NCBI GenBank assembly: GCA_948144175.1
Contig: CANXME010002559.1
Coordinates: 930,001-994,000 of the forward strand
Source: Closterium sp. NIES-65
Taxonomy: Eukaryota > Streptophyta > Zygnematophyceae > Desmidiales > Closteriaceae
Length of the DNA stretch: 64,000 nucleotides
Direction: 5' to 3'
Shown here: positions 12,665-24,858 of the stretch, piece by piece
Layout: the number at the start of each line of letters is the position of its first letter
Position numbering within the stretch: position 1 is the first letter of the stretch
Position numbers and translations under genes: made by a program
Notes under the pieces: model-generated
Told to the model about the DNA's origin: nothing
Database searches by the model: none
What the model saw: the letters and a program-made list of their open reading frames with translations, nothing else

Positions 12665-15600
12665 ATGGCCAGAGGACAGCCTCGATCGACACCGCCGCAA
12701 ATCAACCCACCGCCCGCCGATGTCGACATGACGGACGTTCCGAACCCCGCTAGCCAGGGTGAGGATGTCCGCCCGGTAGACCATACACCGACCAGTAACC
12801 CCTCGTCGACTTTGCCGCTGCTTTACGATCTCGACGCCCTGGCCCAAATCCCGCAGGGAGAGTTCACCAAAGACGTTCCGCCCGCGCCCATAGGGGAGTT
12901 CACGAAACCACGCAAAACGTCGACGCCGACGGATGCAGGGGAGGCCGGGCCGTCGCATGTGCCGGACGGATCAGGCGACCAGGATGAGGAAGATTATTCA
13001 TCGGCGAGCGACGAGGACGACGAAGACGACCCGCGGCCCCGACGAGGCACTGGTCCGCGCACGTTGGAAGAAAAACTCAGGGGGGAACGTGCGTTCATAG
13101 AGGAACTTCTGGACGAGGACGAGCTTGAGGATCTGCTGCACACGTCGGTCCCTCGAGAAATGTGGAAGGCGGCCGACTTCGTAGAGGAAGATATGGTGTA
13201 CGCGTGCGTCGACGTGCTAGTGATGGAGGCAATGCGCCACCTGAAAACCATAGAGGCCAAGAGCACGCTCAAGTCCTACACCTCATGGATATATGACTAC
13301 AAAAGGTGGGCGGCAGAGATGCTTAAAAAAATAGGCGACAAACTGCCGACAGCAGAACAAACGAGGCACGTCGACGAGATAGGGCACTGGACACACAACA
13401 ACAAGAGCAAGGATTGGGACAACGAGAAGGTGGTCAAGCGGAAGCACATATGGCTGCACGGCCCTCGGGTCACTAGTACGCGGCTGCGCGCCTACATCAA
13501 GTTCATGAGGCGGGAGTACAAGATCGACGCCGAAACGAACGCGCCAGTGCAAGCCTACACGGTGCACATGATCCTCGGCCGCATCAAGGCCTGCCAGATG
13601 GCGGCGAGGGTGGAGGCGACGATCTACAAGGAGAGGGAGTTGGGCATCATGCGGGAAATCTCGGTGGTCCGGTCGGAGGTGCGGGTCATGGTCCGCACCA
13701 AAAATCAGAGGGACATCAAGTAAGTTGGCATGCATCGCCGTGTTATGTCGCCATTGTGTTCCTCGCCCTAATATTAAGGTCCCTATATTGTTATGTCGAC
13801 AGTAATTGCGCCGACCGTCGACGCGGCACCATCGGCGACACATACACCGCCGAACAGTTCCGCCATATCATGACGAGGGTGGTGCCGGCTTGGGCGGCGT
13901 CGACATGGAGCCCGCATTTCACCACACCTTCGCAGACGCTGTGGAGGTTTCTTCTCGTCAAGGTGCTCACGCTGCTCTCCCACCACAGCCTCATGCGCGG
14001 TGCAAGCATCCGCGAGATAATGCTCCCCGACATCTTCCTGTACCGACTGGCGAGCACCTCGTCGGTGAACCCTGATAACCAGCCGGTCGTCATGGTGGTC
14101 GCCGCGCGTAACTCGAAGACGTCGAAGGATGCGCGTCTTCAACAGAGCTACGCGGCGAGGCACCTCGAAGCGGAGTTGTGCGCCGTCGGCGAGACCGGGC
14201 TGTGGTTACACTTCGTCCTCGACCAGATCGGCCAGTTTCACGGCGTCGACCTCATTCCGCCGGTCGACACCAGCACACGCGAGCTCTGGTACAAGAAGCA
14301 CCTGTTCTTCGCCCGCAACGACCCCGAGCAGGGCGAACTCTCAGCTCCCAGCCACCAGCGATGGACGAGGCAGATGTGGAAGACGAACGGGGTGTTCTGC
14401 AAGCGGAACGTCCATGCCGCTCGGGCAGGCGGGGCGCAGGAGCTGGCCATCCACGGTACGCCTCGCGCCGAGATAGCCGAGCTGGGTCTCTGGGCTCTCG
14501 ACAAGATGACTCGAGCCTGCATCACATCCATTCCCGTCCGCGTGGTGATGAAGAAGGCTGGCTATTCGGGATTCACGCAAGACTACTTCTTGGGTCGCAG
14601 CAGGGTGGAACCGGGAGACGAACTCCTCGCTCTCATCGCCGAGCACATCTTCCCCGGCGTCGACGACCTTCTCAAGAAGGTATGTTTATCGGTGCCGACC
14701 AATCTTGCATGGTACTGTCCTATCCACCACGGCAATAACCCACGTCTGATGTCTAACTGCAGGCAGAAAAACTCGCGAAGAAGGGGTCCAACGCCGACAT
14801 TGCGGCCGTGCATTTTTGGCGCACCCTTGTGATGTTCCGCCGCATTGTCGCCGAGGACCTCGCGGTGAAACTCGTCCGCACCCCTTGGCACACGTACATC
14901 CAGTATTCCAAGCTCTGCTGGATTCCCCTCTTCCAGCACTGGGCGAAGAGGGTCGAGAAGACCGACACCGACACCATCAAAAGGCGGCAAGATCCAACCC
15001 TCATCCAGCCAGAGGTAGGTCATCCTTTATGTCGACGTCGCGATGTGCTCTATGACCGCTACAACCCCTCATCTGCACCGTTATTCGCCTACCATTGCAG
15101 GAGATATCGGTCCGCCATGACGCCCAGTACGCGGTCGTCTCCCTCACGGAGACGCTTAAGCTCGAGAGGGAGCGGTCAACGGTCCAGAAGCTCGACCTCG
15201 AGGAGAGGATCGAGAATCGCGACGCAACCATCGCGTCGCTCGGGGCCGAGATAACCCGCCTCACCGAGGCTCTCCGCGTTTCAGAAGCTCGAAGGATGCC
15301 GGAGGCGCCGCCAGCTGCGAACGACCAGTCGCCGAGCGACGGTGGCTCCGCGGAGTCAGCAAGCAGGGGTGGAGCCAACAAACCCAATAAATCCCCACAG
15401 ACGGTCGAGGAGGCTAGCTACGAGCTGAACGTAGTGCAGCCTTGGCGGACTGCAACGACCGTCAAGGACGCATGGCGCCTCTGGACCTCGTGCACCAGCG
15501 CCGACACTCGTCGTCTGTGCGACAGGTTCAGGGAGCCGGGATTCGTCGACCGCCACACCTCCTCGACGGGGCCTCGCAGGGAGCACACGGGAAGAGGGTG

Positions 15601-15995
15601 CGCCGCATGATGAAGGTCATCGATGCGGTGCGCCAGCTTCGCAGGAGCGACGGCGAAGCCGACACGGAAGCCACCGTCAACGCGCTTAACAAGATAGCGG
15701 CGCCTGGCATTGGGACCTTCACGGATGCCCTCACGGTGCTCAACGCGGACGCCGTAGCGACCTATGCCGGGCAGGGTAAGGGCGTCAAAGGCTGGGCAAG
15801 ACGGAAGTCTCCAAGCTTCGTGTCGCCTGTGCGTTCGTGGCGCGCGGGTTCAAGCCCGAAACGTGGGTCGCCGACCTATTCCCGGACACCTGGATTGAGC
15901 AGATGAAGAAGACGTTGGCCGACCTGGCACGCGAAAACGACGCCGGGCAGCTGCCTCCGACCAATCAGTCGACCAAGAGCAAGAAGACCGCGTGA
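12665..15995 (+). pseudogene. Crypton-type tyrosine recombinase, copy 2 (catalytic Tyr lost)
   Basis: Same four-exon layout as copy 1: 12665-13717, 13803-14679, 14763-15014, 15101-15995. Exon 2 is uninterrupted here, but the catalytic tyrosine codon is TGC (Cys, 14518-14520; TRACITSIP) and the preceding GHW is GLW. Exon 4 has a one-base deletion near 15559 and another near 15791, which break the GCR1_C-like region. This copy should be inactive for strand cleavage even where its frame is open. Its damage does not overlap that of copy 1, so both descend from an intact ancestor. Confidence 0.85.
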
Positions 15996-16331
15996 ATGTT
16001 CCTACGCCTCCTGCTACTGTGGGTTGTTGCATGTTGTAGATGTTGATGCAGCATGCCTATGTTTCATACTGATACTGATGTCGACTTTTTGTTTTTCGCA
16101 ATGATCCTGTTGTTCTTGGCCTAGCGGCGCATTCACGTGTCGTTCTAACTGAAGTAGACAATCATTACCAGCTAATGTGTTCATTACTCATCCTACGTAA
16201 AGTAGACAGGCACGCACACAAAGAAACACAAACAGCGAGCATCAAATGGATCCAACAGCCGAAACAAACAAAACGATATCGACCATAGCAGCACCGAGTC
16301 CACGCAGCACTCAATCTTAGCAAGCCGTTGA

Positions 16332-19300
16332 CTAGGCCGTCGTGCTGTCCTTCTTCGCCTTCTTGCCCTTCTTCCCCGTGCCGCCCTTGGCCTTCGTCCC
16401 CTTCTTGCCCCTCAGACCCTTCCTCCCCCTGTTGTCAAGATCGGCCTTCATCTGCGCGTCAATCGGCACCGCGATGTCCCTCGCTCTTAGTTTCGGCCCG
16501 GCGACGGGGCACATTCCCCAAAACGCCATCGTCTCAACCGTCGCTCTAGCGATAACGTCGGCATCTACTCCAGCATTCCCCCCCGGATAGACCCTATCAA
16601 GGGCGGTCCTCTGGAGCGCTGGCGCGACGTTGTAAGCAACCTCTCCCAGGGGGCGGTCCCTGTTCATCTCGGCGTTCAGCACCGCCTCCATGACTTTTCC
16701 AAATACATCGGCGGTCGCCTGGCTCGCTCCGCCGATGATCGCCGCCGACTTCCCTTCTTCCACAGCATCCGCCAGCTGGGCATCGCCGTTCTCGACGAAG
16801 CACCACACAGCGCATGCGGATGCTGCTAACACCCATGCCGCCATATCCGTCCTCTCCTCCTTGTCTCCCTCCTTCTTCGCCGCTGCCGCAGCGGTCTTCC
16901 CATACGCAGCGCACATTGACACCCGGCCTATCATCGCCGACAGCATGGACGCCGACTTCTCCTAGCCTTCCTCGGTGCTAGCATCGACTGGGTACCATAT
17001 CGCTGGCATGAGCGCGGCGTGGAGACCATCGCCTGTGGACTTGTAATGGCGATACGCGTCGAGGATCTCAGTCAGCCTGTCACGCCACCACAAACAGGGC
17101 AAACATTAGTGACAACGACAACGACATCGACTTTGGATCGGAGGATTGCCGACTTACCGTGTCTTTGGAAGGAGCGTACCCCGGGCCCACATCACCGTCC
17201 ACATCCCTGTCGGCAAGATCTTGACCTCCTCCCACACCTCCTTCCACCTCTCCAATTCGGCGTTGTCCAAGCCAGTGAGCTCGGTCATGAGCACCTTGCT
17301 CACGAAACCGTCGTAGATGACGTACGCGATGGAGTGAACGTACGCGAGCTCCATCTTGTCCCACGACTTGCCGATGTATCGATTGATGCCGTGCACCTTA
17401 ATCTCGCCGACCCACCCTTGCTTGTCGCTCGAGGTATCGTGTCGGATGCCATGACCCCTCCTCTCCTTGCCCTTCCCCTCCTCCTCCTCCTCCTCCTCCT
17501 CCTCCTCCTCCTCCTCCTCCTCCTCCTCCTCCTCCTCCTCCTCCTCCTCCTCCTCTTCCTCCTGCTCGACCTCCTCCACCTCCTCGACATCCTCATCCTC
17601 CTCCTCTGCCTTCCTCTTTCCCTTTCTCCCCTTCGAGGAACCCTCGCCGACCGCCTTCTCCTTCCCCTTTCTCCCGGTCGACCCACCTTCTCCGACCGAC
17701 TTGTCCTTCCCCTTCCTCCCCGTCGATGTACCCTCGCCGGGCAACTTCTCCTGATTCTCCCCTTTCCCTTCAACCTCCGCAATGCCGCCTCCATCTTTGT
17801 CCGCCGCCGTCTCTGCCGCCATCCCCTTCTGTTTATCCGCCGCCTTCACCTCCGACTTCTCCCGCGTCTTCCTCTGTGAGCCCGCCATCCCCTTCCGTTT
17901 CGACTTTCCTTCACCGACCGCATCACCGGTCACACTAGGCTCTGCCGCGATGCCGACGAGTCCCGCCGAAGGCTCCACATGTGCCGTGTCGGAGATGGCC
18001 AGGGTTCGGGGATTGGCTGCATCCAGATGGGCCTGTATGGCAGCGATATAAGCGTCTGCGGGGACCTCCTCAACGGCGCCGCCGCCGGTGGCAAGCGCGG
18101 CACGAACGCCCTTCTCCGCCGTCTTCTCCACATCAGCTGCCACATGGGTGGGTGGTGCGACATTCGCCGACGACGGCTTAGCGCCAGAGCCAGAAGCCTG
18201 CTGAGTCCTCGCAGTCAACGCTAGTGCGCCCAGCTGGGCGCGCAGCAACGCGGACTTTGGGTCTGCAGGAGTACGGGCGGCGACGACCGGCACTACACGT
18301 GGCACACTCGCCGATGGGACGTCGACAGCAGGGGGGGGTAGTTGAACAGCCCTGTGGCCGGCTAGGAGCATGAGGTGCTCCTTGAGCGCGTCCGCAACTG
18401 CCGCCCCTTTTCCCGCGCGGCCAACCTTGTCGGCAGACGGTACGTCGGCATGGCGCGGGACGTCGGCAGGTCGCCCCGCAGACGGTCCGGTCGGATGGCG
18501 TGCACCCGCGGGAGACTGGTGAGGAACCGCTGACGCCTCCGCAACCCCTGTCTTCGGGCCCTGGCCAGCTTTCCCGGACCCGCCTGGGGCCGTTTTGGCG
18601 GCGGCCTTCTCCTTCTCCTTGTCACCGCTACCCTGTCGTGGTGGCTTAACGCCGACCGAAGGCGGAGCCATTGGCAGTGCGTCATCAGTGGCATGCTCGT
18701 CGGCGGGACCCCCACCACCATGGCACGTGCTGGCCGCTCCAACCTGAGCCCAGTGCTTCCTGAGGATGTCGACCACGCTCTTCCCCGACTGCTTCCCCGA
18801 ACTGACGTCGCCGGCTCCCATGCTCCCATCGCCTGCGATGCGAGAACCAACCGCTCCCTTGGTCCGCCTCGCGCCCGCCGAATCGTCTACGTCCCCCCCC
18901 CCCCCGCCGCCTCCTTCTCCGCCCCCCTTGCTCCCGTCGCCGGTGACGCGAGACCCCCCGCCTCCCTTGCTCCGCTTCGTGTTCGCCGAATTGTCCCCGT
19001 CGCCCCCCCCGCCGCCTCCCCCCCTCTTGTGACCCAGCTTCAAGCCCTCCATAGGTTGCGCTTGGCCGGCGTCGTTTGCCGACGGCGACGACCCACGCCG
19101 AGCAGTCGCCACTGTGCCGACTACCTCGGTCATTATCTTCAGTCGGGAGGCGAGAAAGGACTGCTGCGTGGTCTCCGTCACCACCTTCAGCACGTCCTCC
19201 TTGAAAGACTTCAGGAAATCTTCCGGCAAGGCCTGCGCTGGGGCGGTCGGCGGCGGCGGCTGGACTAGGAGGGGCGAGACGGCGGCGGCAATGTTGGTTT

Positions 19301-21750
19301 GCGCGGCGCTGATGTATTTTATGAACGACTCCTCCAACCCCTTCCTCGCCTCGCCCACCTCAGCCGTCACGTGCTCGGTCAATGTCTTCACCGCGGTCGC
19401 GCGTGCGACCGCCGCTCGTCCCTTGGGGTCGTCAAGATCCAGCAGCATCTGCCTCGCTAGCTCGGCGAAGGACTTGGCCGATTGAATTGCGTTGTCCATG
19501 TTGTCGGTCAGGCCCTTGGTGATTGTGGTCGCCATGGTCGACGTGGCCTCTTTGAGGCGCTCCTCCGATTTCCGGTCGGTGTCGGCGACCTGGGCGGTCA
19601 AACCCTTCACCTTCTCGAGGAGCCCAGCTAAAGCCGCCGCCAAGCTGTCGACACGCCCCGTCTGCTCACCGAGCCGCCGTTCAAGGCGTGCATTGTCTGC
19701 ACGCAATCGCCTGTTCTCCGCTCTCAGCTGATCGACGACGTCCAGCCGCGCCTGCCGCCCAGCCGCGGTGGAACCGGGATGACCGCTCGCCGCCTTCTTC
19801 CTCCTAGACCGCTCCCCCCCGGCCTTCTCCGCGGTGGCATCGGTATGCACATCCACGTCCCTCTGCTTCGGGACCGCGGCGTTATCCCCTTCACCGACCT
19901 CGACCATGCCACCATCTCCGTGAGCCGCCTCCACGCCGACCTCGCCGAGATCCGCTGTCGCACCCTTCCCCTCCCCTTCGTCGTTCTCGACATCCGCCGA
20001 TCTCCCACCCGTTTCCTCCGCTCCTCCAACAACGTACCCCTCCGCCATTTCCACGTCCTCCACCTCTACCAGCTGCTCCTCCTCGTGCTGCCTCTCGTGC
20101 TCCTGCGTCTCCTGCTCCTGCTCCTGCTCCTCCTCCGACTCCGACCCCGACCCCGACCCTGACCCCGACCCCGACCTCGACCCCGACATCGACCCCGACG
20201 ACTCCTCCGAGCCCCCCTCACCCTCACGTTCCTCCTCGCGATCCTGGACCCCATCATCATCCCCGTGAACAACCTCGGTCCCGGTCACCCCCTTTCCTGC
20301 GGCCGCATCGGCCTCGTCGACGCCGACTCCCGACTTGCCACGCGCATCAGCGACGTTCGGGGCGACCCCTACTGGTGCGGATGCAGAATGGACTTCCTCG
20401 CCGTCGTCGTCACAGGCGTCGGCAGCAACAACGGTTTTCCCCGACCGTATGAGCGGGACTTGCTTCTTGATGAGGGCTACCATCTCGTTCCGCAGCGCCT
20501 TCAACCCCGAGACGGTGGGCTTGTCCATGCTTGTGGCAATGCGACGGAGGTCGCCGGTCAGGCGCTGGAACCGCCTCACAACCCAGATCAACGCGCTCAT
20601 TGCTAGCAGGCCGGAGCCCGCGTCCGAGCCCCGGATGGTATCGGGAACTTTCTGGATACAACAGTGCAGAGCGCAAGGATTAGGGCGGCGTAGATGTGAC
20701 ACCATATGACGGCGAATCGTCCGGAACTCACATCTCGAAGGGTTTCGTCGCAGTCGGCGAGCCTCGCCTGCACCTCGTCTTCGGACGGCTTCGCCCACTC
20801 CCATTTCCTACCCTTGGGCCGCAGCTCGGCAAGAACAGCGGTCCGGAAAAACCTGCAAAAGCACGGCAAGGACGGTCGGTTAGCACGGTGCACGCTCCGT
20901 GTCGACAATGTATGTGATGTCGACTAAACTATCGAGCTCACTTCCGCACGCGGATCGCCTCGTCGCGGTGCCACTCCTTCACTGTCTGCGAGTCGGCGTG
21001 CCGGATCGAGGTCCTGACCTCCTGCCCCGAGGCATTGAACAAATTGCCGGGGCACATGATGAGAACGATGCTGCAATGTGCTCCCGGAAGCGGTGCGATG
21101 CTGCACAGACAAGGCACGTCGATGGCGCTCAGAACAAATCACCGACACAGTTTGCAGCACACAACAGGACCTCGAACCTGCTCACCTCGATATCAGCGGG
21201 ATAACCGCCACGTCGGCATCGAAAACCGTCGCAAAGCATGTGTGGTCGTCCTGACCCATCGCCGCCCGAAGCCGGCCGACTCCTTTCGACCACAATCGCT
21301 CGCCTGCATCCGTTGAGCGGATCCATGCGTGCCTGCACGCATGCATGGTTACAACAAGTTAGAGAGGTATAGGTGCGCGGCACGACGGTGGAATGACAGG
21401 AGCCGAACGATTTCGGCACAACTCAGCGTCGACGACGACCTAACGCATTACGTCGGCGTCACCGATGTGATCTACCTGAACTCTAAGCCCGTCGACATAA
21501 ACTACTGGACGAATTGAATCCCCGCTAGGGCCGACCAGCATGGAATAGGCCCGTCGACGACGACATCTCCATAAGACACTCACTTGAGACCGAGACCCAA
21601 GCAACGGGCGTTAAACGCTAGCATAGGGTTTGTCAGAACGGCGTAGTCGTGCTCTTCGAACTTGGCCGTGTGTCCTCTACCGATGTCTAGATGCAGGGGG
21701 AAATCTAGCGAGGTCGGCGTCGCTTCGGCGGCTTTCTGGCCAGCCGCCAT
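16332..21750 (-). pseudogene. element-borne large protein of unknown function, copy 2 (one stop codon)
   Basis: Exons 21750-21584, 21332-21186, 21100-20942, 20852-20732, 20651-17158 and 17076-16332; the first four have the same lengths as in copy 1 (167, 147, 159, 121). The 3494-bp exon 5 is fully open, unlike copy 1, and covers the acidic, coiled-coil, Gly-rich and Lys/Gly repeat regions and a long poly-Glu run. A TAG at about 16964-16962 in exon 6 (CGG in copy 1) would end the protein early, leaving about 200 downstream residues in frame. Expected intact length is about 1609 residues. Function unknown; co-mobility with the recombinase is inferred from its presence in both copies. Confidence 0.65.
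17477..17556. repeat. expanded (TCC)n / poly-Glu tract
   Basis: About 27 TCC triplets, read as GAG/GAA (Glu) on the minus strand, inside exon 5 of the element's large gene. The same tract in copy 1 (about 6473-6509) has roughly half as many, so it changed length after the copies diverged, in whole codons. Confidence 0.9.
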
Positions 21751-22625
21751 GGCGGGAGAGCGAGGGTGCTATGCTACAGGCTAAGGGAAGAAACGGTGGG
21801 AGTATGGAAGGCGCCAAGCTGGGTGGAAAAATGAAAGAGAAACGAGAACGCGAAAATGAGGGGCCAGTCCACCTCCAACGAAGAAAAGCCAGGCGGAGCC
21901 ACGCAGGCCCGGTTGAGCGTCGCCTAGGGGGCCGTGATGCCTGGCTCGGCAGGGCTCATGCACAAGTGGCGTGGCACTAGTGCACCCTCGCCGCCGAGCC
22001 AACAGGTCGACGTCACGTCCCCTGGCCTCGGTCGGCCAGGGGACGCAACTTCACATGCGCGCGGTGCGACGTTTCGGCACCACGTGTCGATTTCGCAGCG
22101 GGTCGCGAAAACCGTGCGCCCCGGGGCGAACGACCCAGTTTTCGCTCGAATTTCGGCTGGTACGAAATGTCGCATGCATGCGATGCGAAATGATGGGCGA
22201 CCACGTGGCGTCACCGCAACGGGTCGCGAAATAGTCGAGCGACCCGAGGGGAGCCCCCGATTTTCGCGTGGACCTCGCCTGCCCGTACGGGCAGGCCGCG
22301 ATGGGTTACTAGGACCTCGCGGGCACGAGAGAGGGGTGGGCTGCCTTCGCGGCATGGTTACTTTCCCTCGCCCGAGGTCTCGCCAGCTCGCCGCCCCCAC
22401 CCGGTAACGTGGGTCGCTGTTCACTTTCGGGGGGGGGGGGTTGCGGGGCGGCGGTCGTGCGCCCGGCCCAGCCCTGGGCAAGGCTGGCGGGCCCGCACGC
22501 GCGTCACTTGCCCGCCTCGTCAGACCCCTGTCCGTCGACCCCCCTCGTTGACCCTGGCAATTCGGGTCCGTCGACCGAATTCCGCTGGGATCTTCAGCGA
22601 AGAGCATTTGCTCCTCGCCATGCTT

Positions 22626-22971
22626 TTGCCCTTGCTCGTATGCCACGTAGCTCAGGCAAGGTGTTTCAAACGCGCTGTGCAGCGGCAGCAATGTGCCACG
22701 CTGTCGAAAGTTGACGGTGTCGCATTGTTCGATTTCAGCCCCAAATGTCACACCCTCCTTTCACGAACACAGCACGCCTGCAACCAACCTTTGTTACATG
22801 CTGTCACCAAGGCGTAACCACGCTCAGGTTCATTGGCAGGGAGTGACACCATGAACACACACCACAGCACGAAACAAGCCCCAGGACTAGTGTATCACAT
22901 CCCCTGCCACAATATAAACCCGACGAATTTCCCACTCTAATCATCCTCTCTCACACCAACATTTGCCTAGC
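22626..22971. other. sequence between the Crypton-type element and the transposase relic
   Basis: About 345 bp without a supported gene. It probably includes the 5' flank of the transposase remnant that starts at 22972. I looked for inverted repeats matching the far side of that remnant (24.9-25.3 kb) and found none I trust. Confidence 0.4.
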
Positions 22972-24858
22972 ATGCCTCGTTTACTCAAGCGCTCACAGCT
23001 TCCTCTGTATGTTAAGCGCGCAGTATGTAGCTACCACACCAACCACCCTCAACTGCGCCAGGAAGACATCGCCCGATGGTGCTTTATGCGGAACGGTGTC
23101 CGTTCCGATCGCTCGACGATCGGGCACGTGCTTCGTAACGAGGCCCGTTGGAGCTGCACGGCTGAGAGCACCAATACCACTCGAGTGCGTGGTGGGGCTC
23201 ACCCGCAGCTCGAGCAACGCATCATTCGTTGGATTCACCACGCGGGGGAGGACGGCGTTCCTGTGACATTGGCGACCATCCGCCATCACGCTGACGGAAT
23301 CGCCCGCGACGTGGGCATTCCCGCGTCCTTCCGGTGCTCGGTCGGGTGGGTGCGCCGCACACTGCAGCGCCATGGCGTGCGGTGAGGCTGCCGACCAAGA
23401 TCTCGCGGCGGTTACAACATGCCGGACGCAGCTGCCGTAGCTTCTCATGCATCTCGCGGTGGTGCCGACTGATGTTTTCAACTTCGATGAAACCGTCCTT
23501 TACATCTCGGTGCTCCCTCGCAAGACGTATGGCACGGCGCGCGTGGCTGGCCGCAAGATCCCCAAGGAAAGGCTCACGGTGGGCTTCCTTCCTTATCAAC
23601 GCGGACGGCACCCACCCGTTTCGTCCCCTTGTTATCTCGAAGTCAAAGCGCCTGCACGACTTCCGCCCGGACCACGACCCCCAGATGTTGTGCTGCTGGA
23701 GGTCCAACAAGAAAGGGTGGATGACGTCAAAGGTGTGTGAATTGTTTCTGTTTTTTCTAGATTGCTTATGTGCATCAACATCTTTAACGTCGTCATTTCA
23801 TCTAATTCTCTCCCTCCAACTCCCCACCCGCCCGTCACCTTCAGCTCTTCACCGCTTTCACGGAGCACCTCAACGCTGCGATGTATGCCGAGAAGCGGCA
23901 CATCATCATCCTGCTCGACAACGCGAGCACTCACGTGCTAAAGACAAAGACAGCGACGGCCGAGGACTTGTTCAGGTTCGCACCCGCTCGCTATCCAATA
24001 TCCGGCTCGTTTACCTCCCCCCGAACACCACGTGTTTCACGCAGCCCCTTGATCAGGGGTTGATCGCTATGGCTAAGGCGCGGTACCGGGCGTACTGGCT
24101 TCGCGCTTTCACGGCCGACTGGAGCGCGGGGGGCGATGACGCGCTATCGTCCCAACCTCCGCGACTCGCTCTCGTGGCTCAGCGATGCGTGGATCACCAT
24201 CAGCCCGAAGACGATTCAGCGGTGCTGGTGGCGGACCGACTGCCTCCCGGCTGCGTGGGAGATGCAGCTAGAGCATGTAGGGGCCGCTGCTGATGTCGAC
24301 GAGGAGGCCGGGGACGAGCTCGAGGAGGAGCTTGGCGACGTCGGCGCGTTGATCCGCCACCTCAACCTCGGGCCGAGCACCATGGCGGCGGCGGAGTTTG
24401 TCGCCTTGGACGACATGGAGCCGACTTGCGAAGAGCCGGGGGAGGATTCGCTGGCGGCAGAGCCTGCCACCGAGGCAACGGCATCTTCTTGGGACCAGCC
24501 AATCCCGTTTGCTAGTGTCTATGATGACACCGACCTGGTGACGCGCGAGGCAAGGCGCAACGCGAGGTCGGCCTGCGAAATGCTTATCGGCTACTCGCGC
24601 GCCATCAGGATCGAGCCGCGTGACATTAGCCACCTTTTCGACATCCGCAACCCGATCATTGTGGAGCGGCTCGAGAGGGCAAGCCCTCGTCTTGATCTGA
24701 ACGAGCCCGCTGCCGCACCAACTCTGGAGCCTGCTCGTCGTGGTCGCGTCCTCCCGGCGTGGATGACGACGCCGTCGCGCCGTCAGCAGCTGATCAACGG
24801 CGGCATAACCGCGGCCATGGGAGGCTACCCTAAGTCGGCCGAATGGTTCCGCATCTAA
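22972..24858 (+). pseudogene. pogo/Tigger-like DDE transposase remnant
   Basis: From the ATG at 22972 the first frame gives an N-terminal helix-turn-helix region, with a second one up to the stop at 23385. The DDE_1 core follows in shifted frames: FNFDET (first Asp, about 23480), LLDNASTH (second Asp, about 23920) and PLDQGLIAMAKARY (third Asp, about 24055). A block like the Tigger C-terminus follows (SPKTIQRCWWRTDCLPAAW, about 24210). An intron fits at about 23732-23845. The correct reading moves between frames near 23380, 23450, 23590, 23980 and 24130, so the gene is decayed. The C-terminal ~200 residues to 24858 are open and acidic. No terminal inverted repeats were found. Confidence 0.75.

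Larger units (their letters stand above)
11586..22625 (+). mobile_element. 11-kb Crypton-type tyrosine-recombinase element, copy 2
   Basis: A full-length second copy, head to tail with copy 1 and collinear with it throughout, with scattered substitutions and small indels. Left border AGCATAGTATAGCTCAGCC at 11586; the right end is shared with copy 1 up to GGGATCTTCAGC near 22598, perhaps extending to about 22625. It encodes the same two convergent genes. Confidence 0.75.
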
